Both the position numbers and the translations under genes were made by a program. Below the pieces are notes generated by a model. That model worked only from the letters and a program-made list of their open reading frames with translations, had not been told where the DNA came from and did not search any database. DNA of 15,755 nt from Flavobacteriales bacterium (GTDB taxonomy: Bacteria; Bacteroidota; Bacteroidia; Flavobacteriales; Flavobacteriaceae): contig JALVKK010000071.1 of NCBI GenBank assembly GCA_027033875.1, positions 1 to 15,755 on the forward strand, in the 5' to 3' direction. Positions within the stretch are counted from its first letter, which is position 1. Each line of letters starts with the position of its first letter. Positions 5,317 through 14,149 of this stretch are shown piece by piece.

Positions 5317-6618
5317 ATGAATAACAAAGAATTGGTTGAAGCCTTTCTGGAATTTAAAGATGAAAAAAACATTGATAAAGCCACCATTTTGGCTATTCTC
5401 AAAGATGTAATAGCACACGCATTGCGCAAGCGCAACGGTATTATCAAAAAGAAACGTGACGGCAGTGAACCGGATGAAGATAATTTTGATATCATCATCA
5501 ATCCCGACCGTGGTGATTTGGATATTTGGATCTACCGCACGGTTGTACCTGATGATAAATATCCGATTAATGAATATCAAGAAATACATTTGTCCGATGC
5601 CAAAAAAATCGATTCGGACGTTGAAGTAGGCGATGAGTTAGACGAACCTTTTCAGTTGGTAAATTTGGGACGCCGTGCCATTATCGCTTTGAAACAAAAT
5701 TTGGAAAACCGTTTGACAGAATACGATTATATCAATTTACATAAATTTTTTAAAGATCGAGAGGGAGAACTTTATACAGCCGAAGTACACCATGCCCGTC
5801 CCAACGCAGCTTATTTGATCGATGATGAAGGCAACGAATTGGTATTGCCTCGTGACAGACAAATTCCTTCCGACCGTTTTCGCAAAGGTGATAATGTCAA
5901 AGGTGTGATAGAAAAAGTAGAGATGAAAGGTAATAAGCCCGTAGTGATAATGTCCCGTACTGACAATCGATTTTTGGAGAAACTTTTTGAACAAGAGATT
6001 CCGGAAGTTTTTGACGGTTTGATTACGGTTAAACGGATAGCCCGTATCCCGGGCGAAAAAGCCAAAGTCGCCGTAGAAACTTATGATGATCGTATCGATC
6101 CCGTTGGCGCTTGTGTCGGTGTACGAGGTTCGCGAATTCACGGTATTGTTCGCGAATTGGGCAACGAAAATATCGATGTTATCAACTATACAGACAATGA
6201 AAGATTGTTTATTCAAAGAGCCTTGGGACCCGTTCAAATCCAACGTTTGGACTTGGACATCAATGAAGAAGGAAAAAAAATAGCCTATGTGTATATGCGT
6301 CCCGATGAAATCTCAAAAGCTATCGGTAAAGGCGGACAAAATATCCGTTTGGCAAGCGCTATTACAGGTTATGAAATTGAAATTCAAAGAGAACAAGACG
6401 AAGAAGATATTGATTTAGACGAATTTTCAGACGAAATAGATACTTGGGTCATTCAAGAATTTAAAAAAATAGGTCTTGATACCGCTTTGAGTATTTTGTC
6501 CAATGATGTAGAGGACTTGATTAGGCGCACCGATTTGGAAGAAGAAACCGTTTATGAGGTCATAGGAATTTTAAAAGAAGAATTTAAAGAAGATCCGGAT
6601 AAAGGGACTAACAAATAA
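5317..6618 (+). CDS. nusA: Transcription termination/antitermination factor NusA
   Basis: A 433-residue protein. NusA binds RNA polymerase and nascent RNA and modulates pausing, hairpin-dependent termination and antitermination. Domains in order: N-terminal RNA-polymerase-binding domain (about 1-130, containing LGRRAIIALKQNL), S1 domain (about 148-212), first KH domain with GACVGVRGSRI (264-274), second KH domain with IGKGGQNI (336-343), and an acidic C-terminal segment (about 358-433) ending in a single helical unit (ALSILSNDVEDLIRRTDL). The E. coli protein has two acidic repeats and is about 60 residues longer; this shorter tail is the usual form outside Proteobacteria. It lies 15 bases after rimP and 43 bases before infB, and no promoter is seen between them. 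Because NusA acts on hairpins, the leader hairpin ahead of rimP is a natural place for feedback control, which is inference. Confidence 0.97.
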   Translation: MNNKELVEAFLEFKDEKNIDKATILAILKDVIAHALRKRNGIIKKKRDGSEPDEDNFDIIINPDRGDLDIWIYRTVVPDDKYPINEYQEIHLSDAKKIDSDVEVGDELDEPFQLVNLGRRAIIALKQNLENRLTEYDYINLHKFFKDREGELYTAEVHHARPNAAYLIDDEGNELVLPRDRQIPSDRFRKGDNVKGVIEKVEMKGNKPVVIMSRTDNRFLEKLFEQEIPEVFDGLITVKRIARIPGEKAKVAVETYDDRIDPVGACVGVRGSRIHGIVRELGNENIDVINYTDNERLFIQRALGPVQIQRLDLDINEEGKKIAYVYMRPDEISKAIGKGGQNIRLASAITGYEIEIQREQDEEDIDLDEFSDEIDTWVIQEFKKIGLDTALSILSNDVEDLIRRTDLEEETVYEVIGILKEEFKEDPDKGTNK

Positions 6619-6661
6619 CAGATTCTTATAAATAATATATAGAAAATAATCATCATATAAT

Positions 6662-9379
6662 ATGGCAAATAAAACCATAAGAGAGGTAATGCTAGAGTTC
6701 AACGTGGCGCTTCAGACCGTTGTCGATTTCTTAACCGAAAAAGAGATTGCAATCAAGCGTCCCAGTCCGCGTGCCAAAATTTCAGATGAAGCATACGCTT
6801 TGTTACAACAAGAATTTCAATCGGATAAAAGCGTAAAAGAAAAATCGGCTTCCATTAAAGAAGAACAAGATAAAGCCAAAGCCGAATTGCGCAAAGAAAA
6901 AGAAGAAGAAATAGTGGAACCCAAGGAAGAAATGGCGTCTGCGCGAGTGAAACTTGCCGGACCCAAAATTGTGGGAAAAGTTGAAGATATTGCCGGAACA
7001 AAATCAGGTAAAAAAGAAACAAAATCCGAAAAAACAGAACCCGAAAAAAAAGTCGCTGAAAAACCGGCTGAAGAACCGGAAACAGAATCAGCCAAACCGG
7101 AAACACCGATAGAAAAACCGGAAACGGAAATACAACCTGAGAAAAACAAACCTCAAGAAAAACAGAAAACAATTGTCAAACATAAACCGGTTGAAGAACC
7201 ATCTGATGTTGTTGAAAATCAACAAGAAACAAAAAAATCCGATGAACCGGAAGAAATTAAAACCCAATACCAAAAATTAAAAGGTATAACGATTACCGGT
7301 GAAAAAATAGACTTGGAAAAATTTAATAAACCCAAGAAAAAAGAAAACGGTGAATCAGAAGTTAAAAAGAAACGAAAACGCAAGCGAAAACGCATTCCGG
7401 CAGCCGGAAAAACACACGAAAATAAAGATTCTAAATCTAAAAGATCCGGATATAAAAAACCGGTTGAGAAAAAAGAAATTTCCGATGAAGAAATCCAAAA
7501 ACAAATTAAGGAGACGCTTGAACGTCTGCAAGGACGCGGTAAGAGTAAACGTTCAAAAATAAAACGGGAAGTTCGGCAAAAACGCAAAGAACAAGCCATT
7601 GCCGATCAACAGAAATTGGACGAAGAAAGCAAAATCCTCAAAGTAACCGAATTTATCACGGTATCGGAGTTGGCAAACATGATGGACGTACCTGTTACTC
7701 AAGTTATCACGGCTTGCTTTAATCTGGGCTTGATGGTTACCATGAACCAACGACTCGATGCCGAAACCATGAGTTTGGTAGCTGACGAATTCGGATATGA
7801 TGTCAAGTTTATCAATACCGAAGAAGAATTGGAAGAAGTCGAAACGGAAGATGCCGAAGAAGATTTGATCAAACGTCCGCCCATTGTAACTATTATGGGA
7901 CACGTTGATCACGGTAAAACCTCTTTGCTGGATTATATCAGAAAAGCCAATGTTGTTGCCGGAGAATCGGGCGGAATTACCCAGCATATAGGGGCCTACA
8001 AAGTGGAACTGGATAACGGCGAAAAACTGACCTTTATCGATACGCCCGGACATGAGGCTTTTACGGCTATGCGGGCACGCGGCACCAAAGTAACCGATGT
8101 AGCGGTTATCGTTATTGCCGCAGACGATAATATCATGCCGCAAACCAAAGAAGCTATCAGCCATGCACAAGCCGCCGGTGTACCGATGATTTTTGCCATT
8201 AATAAAATTGACCGTCCGGCTGCCAATTCCGATAATATCAAACAGCAATTGGCTAATATGAATTTATTGGTAGAAGATTGGGGCGGTAAGTTTCAATCTC
8301 AAGAAATTTCGGCCAAAACCGGACAGGGAGTAGATGAATTACTGGAAAAAATTGTACTCGAAGCCGAAATGCTCGACCTTAAAGCCAATCCGAATAGAGC
8401 AGCCGTAGGAACGGTATTGGAAGCCGCACTCGATAAAGGACGCGGTTATGTAGCGGATATATTGGTGCAAAACGGCAGTCTCAAAATAGGAGATTATATC
8501 TTAGCCGGAAAATATCACGGAAAAGTCAAAGCAATGTATGATGAACGCGATAAACGTGTCAAAATAGCCGAACCTTCTACACCTGTAAGAATACTAGGAC
8601 TGGATGGCGCACCAGCTGCCGGCGACCGGTTTAAAGTATATCAAGACGAAAGAGAAGCTAAACGAATTGCTCAAAAACGCGATCAAATTATCAGAGAACA
8701 ACAATTGCGTGCTCAAAAACATATTACGCTCGATGAAATAGGACGTCGTATTGCTTTGGGAGACTTTAAAGAACTGAACTTGATTATCAAAGGTGATGTC
8801 GATGGATCCGTAGAAGCTTTATCCGATTCATTGCAAAAATTATCTACCGAACATGTCAATGTAAATATTATTCACAAAGCAGTCGGACAAATTTCGGATA
8901 CCGATGTCAATCTGGCTTCCGCTTCCGATGCCATTATCATCGGATTTAACGTTCGACCCTCTGTGTCGGCTCGGCATTTGGCGGAACAAGAACAAGTGCA
9001 AATCAAAACTTATTCTATCATATACGATGTTATCAACGATGTCAAAGAAGCGATGGAAGGTATGTTGTCCCCCGAAATTAAAGAAGAAATTACCGGAACG
9101 GTTGAAGTACGCGAAACTTTTAAAATATCCAAAATCGGAACGGTTGCCGGTTGTATGGTAACCACCGGTAAAATTTACAACCATTCCAAAGTGCGTCTGA
9201 TACGTGAAGGTATTGTTATATACGATGGCGAATTGGCTTCGTTAAAACGCTTCAAAGATGATGTTAAAGAAGTATCAAAAGGATATGAATGCGGTTTGAT
9301 GATAAAAAATTATAATAATATTGAAGTCGGTGATATTGTCGAAGCCTATCAAAATTACGAAGTTAAAAGAAAATTGTAA
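6662..9379 (+). CDS. infB: Translation initiation factor IF-2
   Basis: A 905-residue GTPase that places initiator fMet-tRNA on the 30S subunit and promotes 50S joining. Regions in order: a small IF2 N-terminal domain (about 1-52, IREVMLEFNVALQTVVDFL); a long low-complexity linker rich in Lys, Glu and Pro (about 55-320) with a basic tract KKKRKRKRKR (235-244); a second IF2_N-type domain (about 325-385, ITVSELANMMDVPVTQVI); the G domain with GHVDHGKT (413-420), DTPGHE (460-465) and NKID (514-517); domain II; domain III (GDVDGSVEAL); and the C-terminal fMet-tRNA-binding domain with YECGLMIKNYNNIEVGD. All GTPase motifs are intact. The length is normal for Bacteroidota IF-2, which have long linkers. 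It is the last gene of the rimP-nusA-infB cluster; no intrinsic terminator follows the TAA at 9377-9379. Confidence 0.98.
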   Translation: MANKTIREVMLEFNVALQTVVDFLTEKEIAIKRPSPRAKISDEAYALLQQEFQSDKSVKEKSASIKEEQDKAKAELRKEKEEEIVEPKEEMASARVKLAGPKIVGKVEDIAGTKSGKKETKSEKTEPEKKVAEKPAEEPETESAKPETPIEKPETEIQPEKNKPQEKQKTIVKHKPVEEPSDVVENQQETKKSDEPEEIKTQYQKLKGITITGEKIDLEKFNKPKKKENGESEVKKKRKRKRKRIPAAGKTHENKDSKSKRSGYKKPVEKKEISDEEIQKQIKETLERLQGRGKSKRSKIKREVRQKRKEQAIADQQKLDEESKILKVTEFITVSELANMMDVPVTQVITACFNLGLMVTMNQRLDAETMSLVADEFGYDVKFINTEEELEEVETEDAEEDLIKRPPIVTIMGHVDHGKTSLLDYIRKANVVAGESGGITQHIGAYKVELDNGEKLTFIDTPGHEAFTAMRARGTKVTDVAVIVIAADDNIMPQTKEAISHAQAAGVPMIFAINKIDRPAANSDNIKQQLANMNLLVEDWGGKFQSQEISAKTGQGVDELLEKIVLEAEMLDLKANPNRAAVGTVLEAALDKGRGYVADILVQNGSLKIGDYILAGKYHGKVKAMYDERDKRVKIAEPSTPVRILGLDGAPAAGDRFKVYQDEREAKRIAQKRDQIIREQQLRAQKHITLDEIGRRIALGDFKELNLIIKGDVDGSVEALSDSLQKLSTEHVNVNIIHKAVGQISDTDVNLASASDAIIIGFNVRPSVSARHLAEQEQVQIKTYSIIYDVINDVKEAMEGMLSPEIKEEITGTVEVRETFKISKIGTVAGCMVTTGKIYNHSKVRLIREGIVIYDGELASLKRFKDDVKEVSKGYECGLMIKNYNNIEVGDIVEAYQNYEVKRKL

Positions 9380-9468
9380 TATTATTTATTTCTTTTGTAA
9401 TCTTGACGGTATTACAGCATATCTCGGTGTTGTTAATAACTATTTTTTCCAAATAGGTATATATTTAA

Positions 9469-9476
9469 TAATTTTG
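9469..9476 (+). promoter_or_regulatory. Predicted -7 box (TAATTTTG) of dnaE
   Basis: Matches TAnnTTTG, 40 bases before the dnaE start. No TTG is present at the expected -33 distance (that stretch is TATTTTTTCCAAATAG), so the promoter is plausible but incomplete. It suggests that dnaE is transcribed separately from infB. Confidence 0.42.
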
Positions 9477-9516
9477 TAGTCAGATTCTATCTCTTATTGA
9501 CTTAAAATTATCGCCT

Positions 9517-12500
9517 ATGTATCTTATTTTTGACACCGAAACGACGGGTTTGCCGGTCAATGATAACGCACCAATCAGCAAGACAGACAATTGGCCTCGA
9601 GTGGTGCAAATAGCCTGGCAACTACACGACGAAACCGGACAAATTGTTGAACATCAAGATTTTTTGATATACCCCGATGGTTTTAATATACCCTACGAAT
9701 CGGAACAAATACACGGCATTTCGACCCAATTGGCTATATCCGAAGGGGAAGATTTGGAAAAAGTCTTGTATTTGTTTAACGATGCTTTAAGCAAAGCCAA
9801 ATTTGTAATCGGACACAATATCGAATTTGACCGCAAAATTACCGCTGCGGAATTTTATCGAAAAAATATTCCAACAACTTTGTTAGATAAAAAAGTTTTG
9901 GATACCATGACTCAAAAGACAGCCGATTTGTGTCAATTGCCCGGCGGAAAACACGGTAAATTCAAAATGCCGAAATTAAGCGAACTTTATCGGCATTTAT
10001 TCGGTGTCGATTTTGTCGAAGCACATAATGCGACGGCTGATGTTGAAGCGACAGCCCGTATCTTTTTTGAACTCTTGCGACTGGAACATTATACGCTTGA
10101 AGAATTAGAAGCCGAAACGGATTATTTGGATAAATTTAAAGCTGCCAATCCGAAAACTATTCGTTTGATTGGACTAAAACATGTCAGTTTAAAGCAAAAA
10201 AGTGCCGATTTAAAGCAAAAAATCAAGACAAATAAAACAACAGCAACACTAAATATTTCTTTAAAGGATTATAGTTTTACCCATCTGCACAATCATACCC
10301 AATATTCGGTATTACAATCGACCACCAAAATAAAAGAACTGATAAAAAAAGCCGGAGCATATCAAATGCCGGCGGTTGCCATAACGGACATCAACAATTT
10401 GATGGGTGCTTTTCATTTTGTAACGGCCATAGAAGAGTACAACAAAGACAAAACACTTCACAGACAGTTAAAAGCTTTGATTGGAGTAGAACTCAATGTC
10501 GTAGATGATCACACCGATAAAACGGTAAAAAACAATGGTTATGCAACAGTGTTTATTGCCAAAAACAAAGCAGCCTATCATAATTTGGTCAAATTGGTAT
10601 CCGTAGCACATACAGAAGGTTATTATTATGTACCGCGTATCGGACGAGATTGGGTAGAGCGATACAAGGAAGGTTTGATTGTATTAAGCGGTTCATTATC
10701 AGGCGAAATTGCCCAAAAAATCTTGACACAGGGAGACAAGCAAGCAGAAGAAGCCGTACAATGGTGGCACAATTTGTTTGGTGATGATTATTATCTCGAA
10801 CTCAACCGGCACGGATTGAACGAAGAAGAACACGTCAATGAAGTATTGTTGCGGTTTTCAGATAAATACGACATCAAAGTCGTAGCGGCAAACAATACGT
10901 TTTATCTCGAAGAATCTGATGCCGATGCCCAAGATGTATTGTTGTGTATTCGCGACAACGAAAAAAAATCGACACCCGTAGGACGCGGACGCGGTTTTCG
11001 ATACGGCATGCCCAATAATGAGTTTTACTTTAAATCGCCGGAGCAAATGAAAGAATTGTTTAAAGATATTCCGCAAGCCGTTATCAATACACAAGATATA
11101 GTCGATAAAGTAGAAAATTATCCGTTAAAACGAGATGTATTGTTACCTAAATTTGATATTCCAGAAGAATTTATCGACCCATTGGATGAAACAGACGGTG
11201 GTAAACGCGGAGAAAATGCTTATTTAAGACATCTTACTTACGAAGGCGCTAAAAAACGTTGGGGCGAATTAACACCGGAGATTAATGAACGTTTGGAATT
11301 TGAGTTGGAGATTATTGAAATGACAAAATATCCGGGTTATTTTTTGATTGTACAGGACATAATTAAGCAGGCAAAAAAAATGGGAGTTGTTTGCGGACCC
11401 GGAAGGGGGTCCGCAGCCGGTTCGGCGGTGGCTTACGCTTTAGGTATCACCAACGTTGATCCGATTAAATATCAATTGCTTTTTGAACGTTTTCTCAATC
11501 CCGAACGGATTTCTTTGCCCGACATTGATATGGATTTTGACGACGAAGGACGTGAGCGGGTTATCGAATATGTTATCAATAAATACGGACGCGAACGGGT
11601 GGCACAAATTATCACTTACGGTTCTATGGCAGCCAAATCATCGATACGCGATGCAGCACGGGTCTTGGAATTGCCTTTAAATCAAGCAAACGAGTTGGCT
11701 AAGAAAGCACATGTTTCTTTATCCTTGATTTTAGAACGCGACGAAGCTAAGATCAAAGAAAAAACCAAAGGTCCCGAAGAAGTTAAGGACGCATTGGATT
11801 TATCGGATATTGCCGGAGGATTTGATCAAGCTGCTCAAACCATCAACACAGCGGGGCGTATAGAAGGTTCGTTGCGAAATTTGGGTTTACACGCTTGCGG
11901 TTTTATTATTGCCCCTACCAATCTCGACGAAGTTGTTCCGGTTACGACCGCCAAAGGTTCCGATATGTTTGTTACGCAGTTTGACAATTCGGTAGTTGAA
12001 AATGCCGGTTTGTTAAAAATGGATTTTCTCGGGATCAAAACATTGACGATTATTCGTGATGCTCTTCGTATCATTAAGCAACGACGCGGAGAGGATATCG
12101 ATATTGAAAATATTCCGTTCGATGACGAAAAAACTTACCGTCTGTTTCAAACCGGTCAAACGATAACGGTTTTTCAATTCGAATCGGAAGGTATGCGTAA
12201 AAGTTTGAAAAACTTGCGCCCGACGGAATTTGAAGATTTGATAGCGATGGTAGCACTCTACCGTCCGGGTCCCATGGAAAAAATTCCTAATTATATCCGC
12301 CGGAAATACGGAGAAGAACCCATAGTTTACGATTTGCCCGAAATGAAAGAAATATTAAAAACCACTTACGGTATTACCATTTATCAGGAGCAAGTGATGT
12401 TGTTGTCGCAAAAATTAGCCGGATTTACCAAAGGAGAAGCCGACAATTTGCGAAAGGCAATAGGTAAAAAAAATCACGAATTACTGGCAAAAATGAAGCC

Positions 12501-13926
12501 CCTGTTTATAGAAAGAGCAGTCAACAACGGTTATCCGGAAGTAGTTTTGGAAAAAATATGGGACGACTGGCGTAGTTTTGCATCCTATGCCTTTAACCGT
12601 TCACATGCAGTCAGTTATGCCATTGTAGCATATCAGACGGCTTATCTCAAAGCCAATTATCCGTCAGAATATATGGCAGCCGTATTGTCGCACAATTTGA
12701 AAGATGCCAAAAAATTATCGTTTTTAATGGCTGAAACCCGCCGAATGGGTATCGAGGTATTGCCACCCGACATCAACGAGTCGGACTATCTTTATACGGT
12801 AAACAAAAAAGCTAATATTCGCTACGGTTTGGGAGGCGCATCGGGAGTAGGAAAATCAGCCGTAGAAGCTATCATACAAGAACGCGACGAAAACGGTCCT
12901 TACAAAAGTATTTTTGATTTTGTCAAACGCGTAAATTTAAGAGCAGTCAACAAACGAACTATTGAAAATTTGGTGCAAGCAGGTGCTTTCGATTGTTTTG
13001 AAGATACACACCGAGCGCAATATTTTCAAATTACGGACGGAACAAATTTTATCGAAAAAGCCATTAAATTCGGTAACCGATACAAGAAAAATAAAGAATC
13101 GATGCAAACTTCCTTATTCGGCGATTCGGAAGAAGTGCAAATACCCGAACCCGAAATACCGGATTGTGAACCTTGGACGGAATTGCAAAAACTGGAAAAA
13201 GAAAAAGAAGTAGCCGGAATTTATCTGTCCGGACACCCTTTGGATTCTTTAAAAGTTCAATATAAGTATTATGTACAACAGCCGATCAGTTTTGTCAACA
13301 AAATGATGCGGGTTTTGTCGGGAGAAAAGGACGATAAAACCAAGCAAGAAGGAGAAGAATTATTAGAAAGTGAAGAAGAAAAAACAGAAAGAGAACAAGA
13401 GGTTAAGAAATTTGAGCAAATGTTGGGACGTGAAATAATCATTGCCGGAATGGTAACCAAAACGCATCATTTTGAAACTAAAACAGGTAAACAAAAAGGT
13501 GAATTGACTATCGAAGATTATAGCGACAGTATTACTTTGGATTTTTGGAATGAAAAATATCTCGAAAACACTAAGTTTTTTATGCCTAATATTTTTGTGA
13601 TTGTCCGTTTGAGTGTCAGTCGTAATTATTACAATAAACAACTTAGAGTCAATGTTTCGCATGTCGGATTATTGACCGAAGTCTTTGAGCAAAATCCCAA
13701 AGATTTGACCATCAATTTATTTACGAATATGATAGATAGAGAATTGGTTGACAAATTGTACAAACACATTACTGATTACAAAGGAAAACAGAAATTGACC
13801 ATCAATTTGATAGATATTGAGGACCCTAAATTGAGTATCCCCGTAGTATCCAGAATCGGTTTTAAGCTTAGACCGGAATTATTAAGCCTGTTGGAAGAAA
13901 TGAAAATACGATTTCAGCTAAAATAA
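9517..13926 (+). CDS. dnaE: DNA polymerase III alpha subunit fused to an N-terminal DEDDh proofreading exonuclease
   Basis: A 1469-residue replicative polymerase. Residues 1 to about 185 are an epsilon/DnaQ-type 3'-5' exonuclease with DTETTG (D6, E8), HNIEFD (D105) and HNATAD (H170, D175): a complete DEDDh site. A linker leads to the PHP domain (about 252-465), whose metal site looks degraded: HLHNH is kept, but Q267, I292, N460 and F462 stand where active PHP domains have Asp, His, Asp and His. The polymerase core has GPGRGSAAGS (627-636), PDIDMDF with the catalytic aspartates (668-674), YRPGPMEKIP and FNRSHAVSYA. QTSLF (1197-1201) fits a beta-clamp binding motif, and an OB-fold follows (about 1304-1385). 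A strongly charged insert (about 1268-1302) precedes the OB-fold. E. coli DnaE is 1160 residues without the exonuclease; the extra length is mainly that domain. The fusion is one I know from Flavobacteriia. ATG at 9517 directly opens the first exonuclease strand. Confidence 0.96.
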   Translation: MYLIFDTETTGLPVNDNAPISKTDNWPRVVQIAWQLHDETGQIVEHQDFLIYPDGFNIPYESEQIHGISTQLAISEGEDLEKVLYLFNDALSKAKFVIGHNIEFDRKITAAEFYRKNIPTTLLDKKVLDTMTQKTADLCQLPGGKHGKFKMPKLSELYRHLFGVDFVEAHNATADVEATARIFFELLRLEHYTLEELEAETDYLDKFKAANPKTIRLIGLKHVSLKQKSADLKQKIKTNKTTATLNISLKDYSFTHLHNHTQYSVLQSTTKIKELIKKAGAYQMPAVAITDINNLMGAFHFVTAIEEYNKDKTLHRQLKALIGVELNVVDDHTDKTVKNNGYATVFIAKNKAAYHNLVKLVSVAHTEGYYYVPRIGRDWVERYKEGLIVLSGSLSGEIAQKILTQGDKQAEEAVQWWHNLFGDDYYLELNRHGLNEEEHVNEVLLRFSDKYDIKVVAANNTFYLEESDADAQDVLLCIRDNEKKSTPVGRGRGFRYGMPNNEFYFKSPEQMKELFKDIPQAVINTQDIVDKVENYPLKRDVLLPKFDIPEEFIDPLDETDGGKRGENAYLRHLTYEGAKKRWGELTPEINERLEFELEIIEMTKYPGYFLIVQDIIKQAKKMGVVCGPGRGSAAGSAVAYALGITNVDPIKYQLLFERFLNPERISLPDIDMDFDDEGRERVIEYVINKYGRERVAQIITYGSMAAKSSIRDAARVLELPLNQANELAKKAHVSLSLILERDEAKIKEKTKGPEEVKDALDLSDIAGGFDQAAQTINTAGRIEGSLRNLGLHACGFIIAPTNLDEVVPVTTAKGSDMFVTQFDNSVVENAGLLKMDFLGIKTLTIIRDALRIIKQRRGEDIDIENIPFDDEKTYRLFQTGQTITVFQFESEGMRKSLKNLRPTEFEDLIAMVALYRPGPMEKIPNYIRRKYGEEPIVYDLPEMKEILKTTYGITIYQEQVMLLSQKLAGFTKGEADNLRKAIGKKNHELLAKMKPLFIERAVNNGYPEVVLEKIWDDWRSFASYAFNRSHAVSYAIVAYQTAYLKANYPSEYMAAVLSHNLKDAKKLSFLMAETRRMGIEVLPPDINESDYLYTVNKKANIRYGLGGASGVGKSAVEAIIQERDENGPYKSIFDFVKRVNLRAVNKRTIENLVQAGAFDCFEDTHRAQYFQITDGTNFIEKAIKFGNRYKKNKESMQTSLFGDSEEVQIPEPEIPDCEPWTELQKLEKEKEVAGIYLSGHPLDSLKVQYKYYVQQPISFVNKMMRVLSGEKDDKTKQEGEELLESEEEKTEREQEVKKFEQMLGREIIIAGMVTKTHHFETKTGKQKGELTIEDYSDSITLDFWNEKYLENTKFFMPNIFVIVRLSVSRNYYNKQLRVNVSHVGLLTEVFEQNPKDLTINLFTNMIDRELVDKLYKHITDYKGKQKLTINLIDIEDPKLSIPVVSRIGFKLRPELLSLLEEMKIRFQLK

Positions 13927-14091
13927 TAACTATATTTTTTTTATCCGAATATTACAGAAACATTTATATATCATATCTATTGTTAATAAAAAATATCAAT
14001 ATATTCACAGTCATTAAAACAAAAACCCAATAAACCTAAGGTATTTTGTTAACATCTGATATTCAATAGCAATTATCCCTTTAAATTTGTA

Positions 14092-14099
14092 GAAATAGA
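14092..14099 (+). promoter_or_regulatory. Predicted -7 box (TAAATTTG) of the glycosyltransferase gene
   Basis: A full match to TAnnTTTG, 50 bases before the start codon, in the 223-base AT-rich spacer after dnaE. A TTG at -33 is not visible. The rest of this spacer holds nothing I can name, and no hairpin terminator follows dnaE. Confidence 0.45.
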
Positions 14100-14149
14100 C
14101 AAAACTTACCAATCAAACATATCATTTTAAGAAATTTGAAATATATTAG

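Noticed and set aside
6817..7599. Long - strand open frames opposite infB
   Set aside because: They are antisense shadows of the Lys/Glu-rich linker, with Phe/Leu/Ser-rich compositional bias and no family features.
9396..9416. Small hairpin TGTAAT/ATTACA after infB as a terminator
   Set aside because: Only six pairs, mostly A/T, with a 9-base loop and no T run after it; too weak to call.
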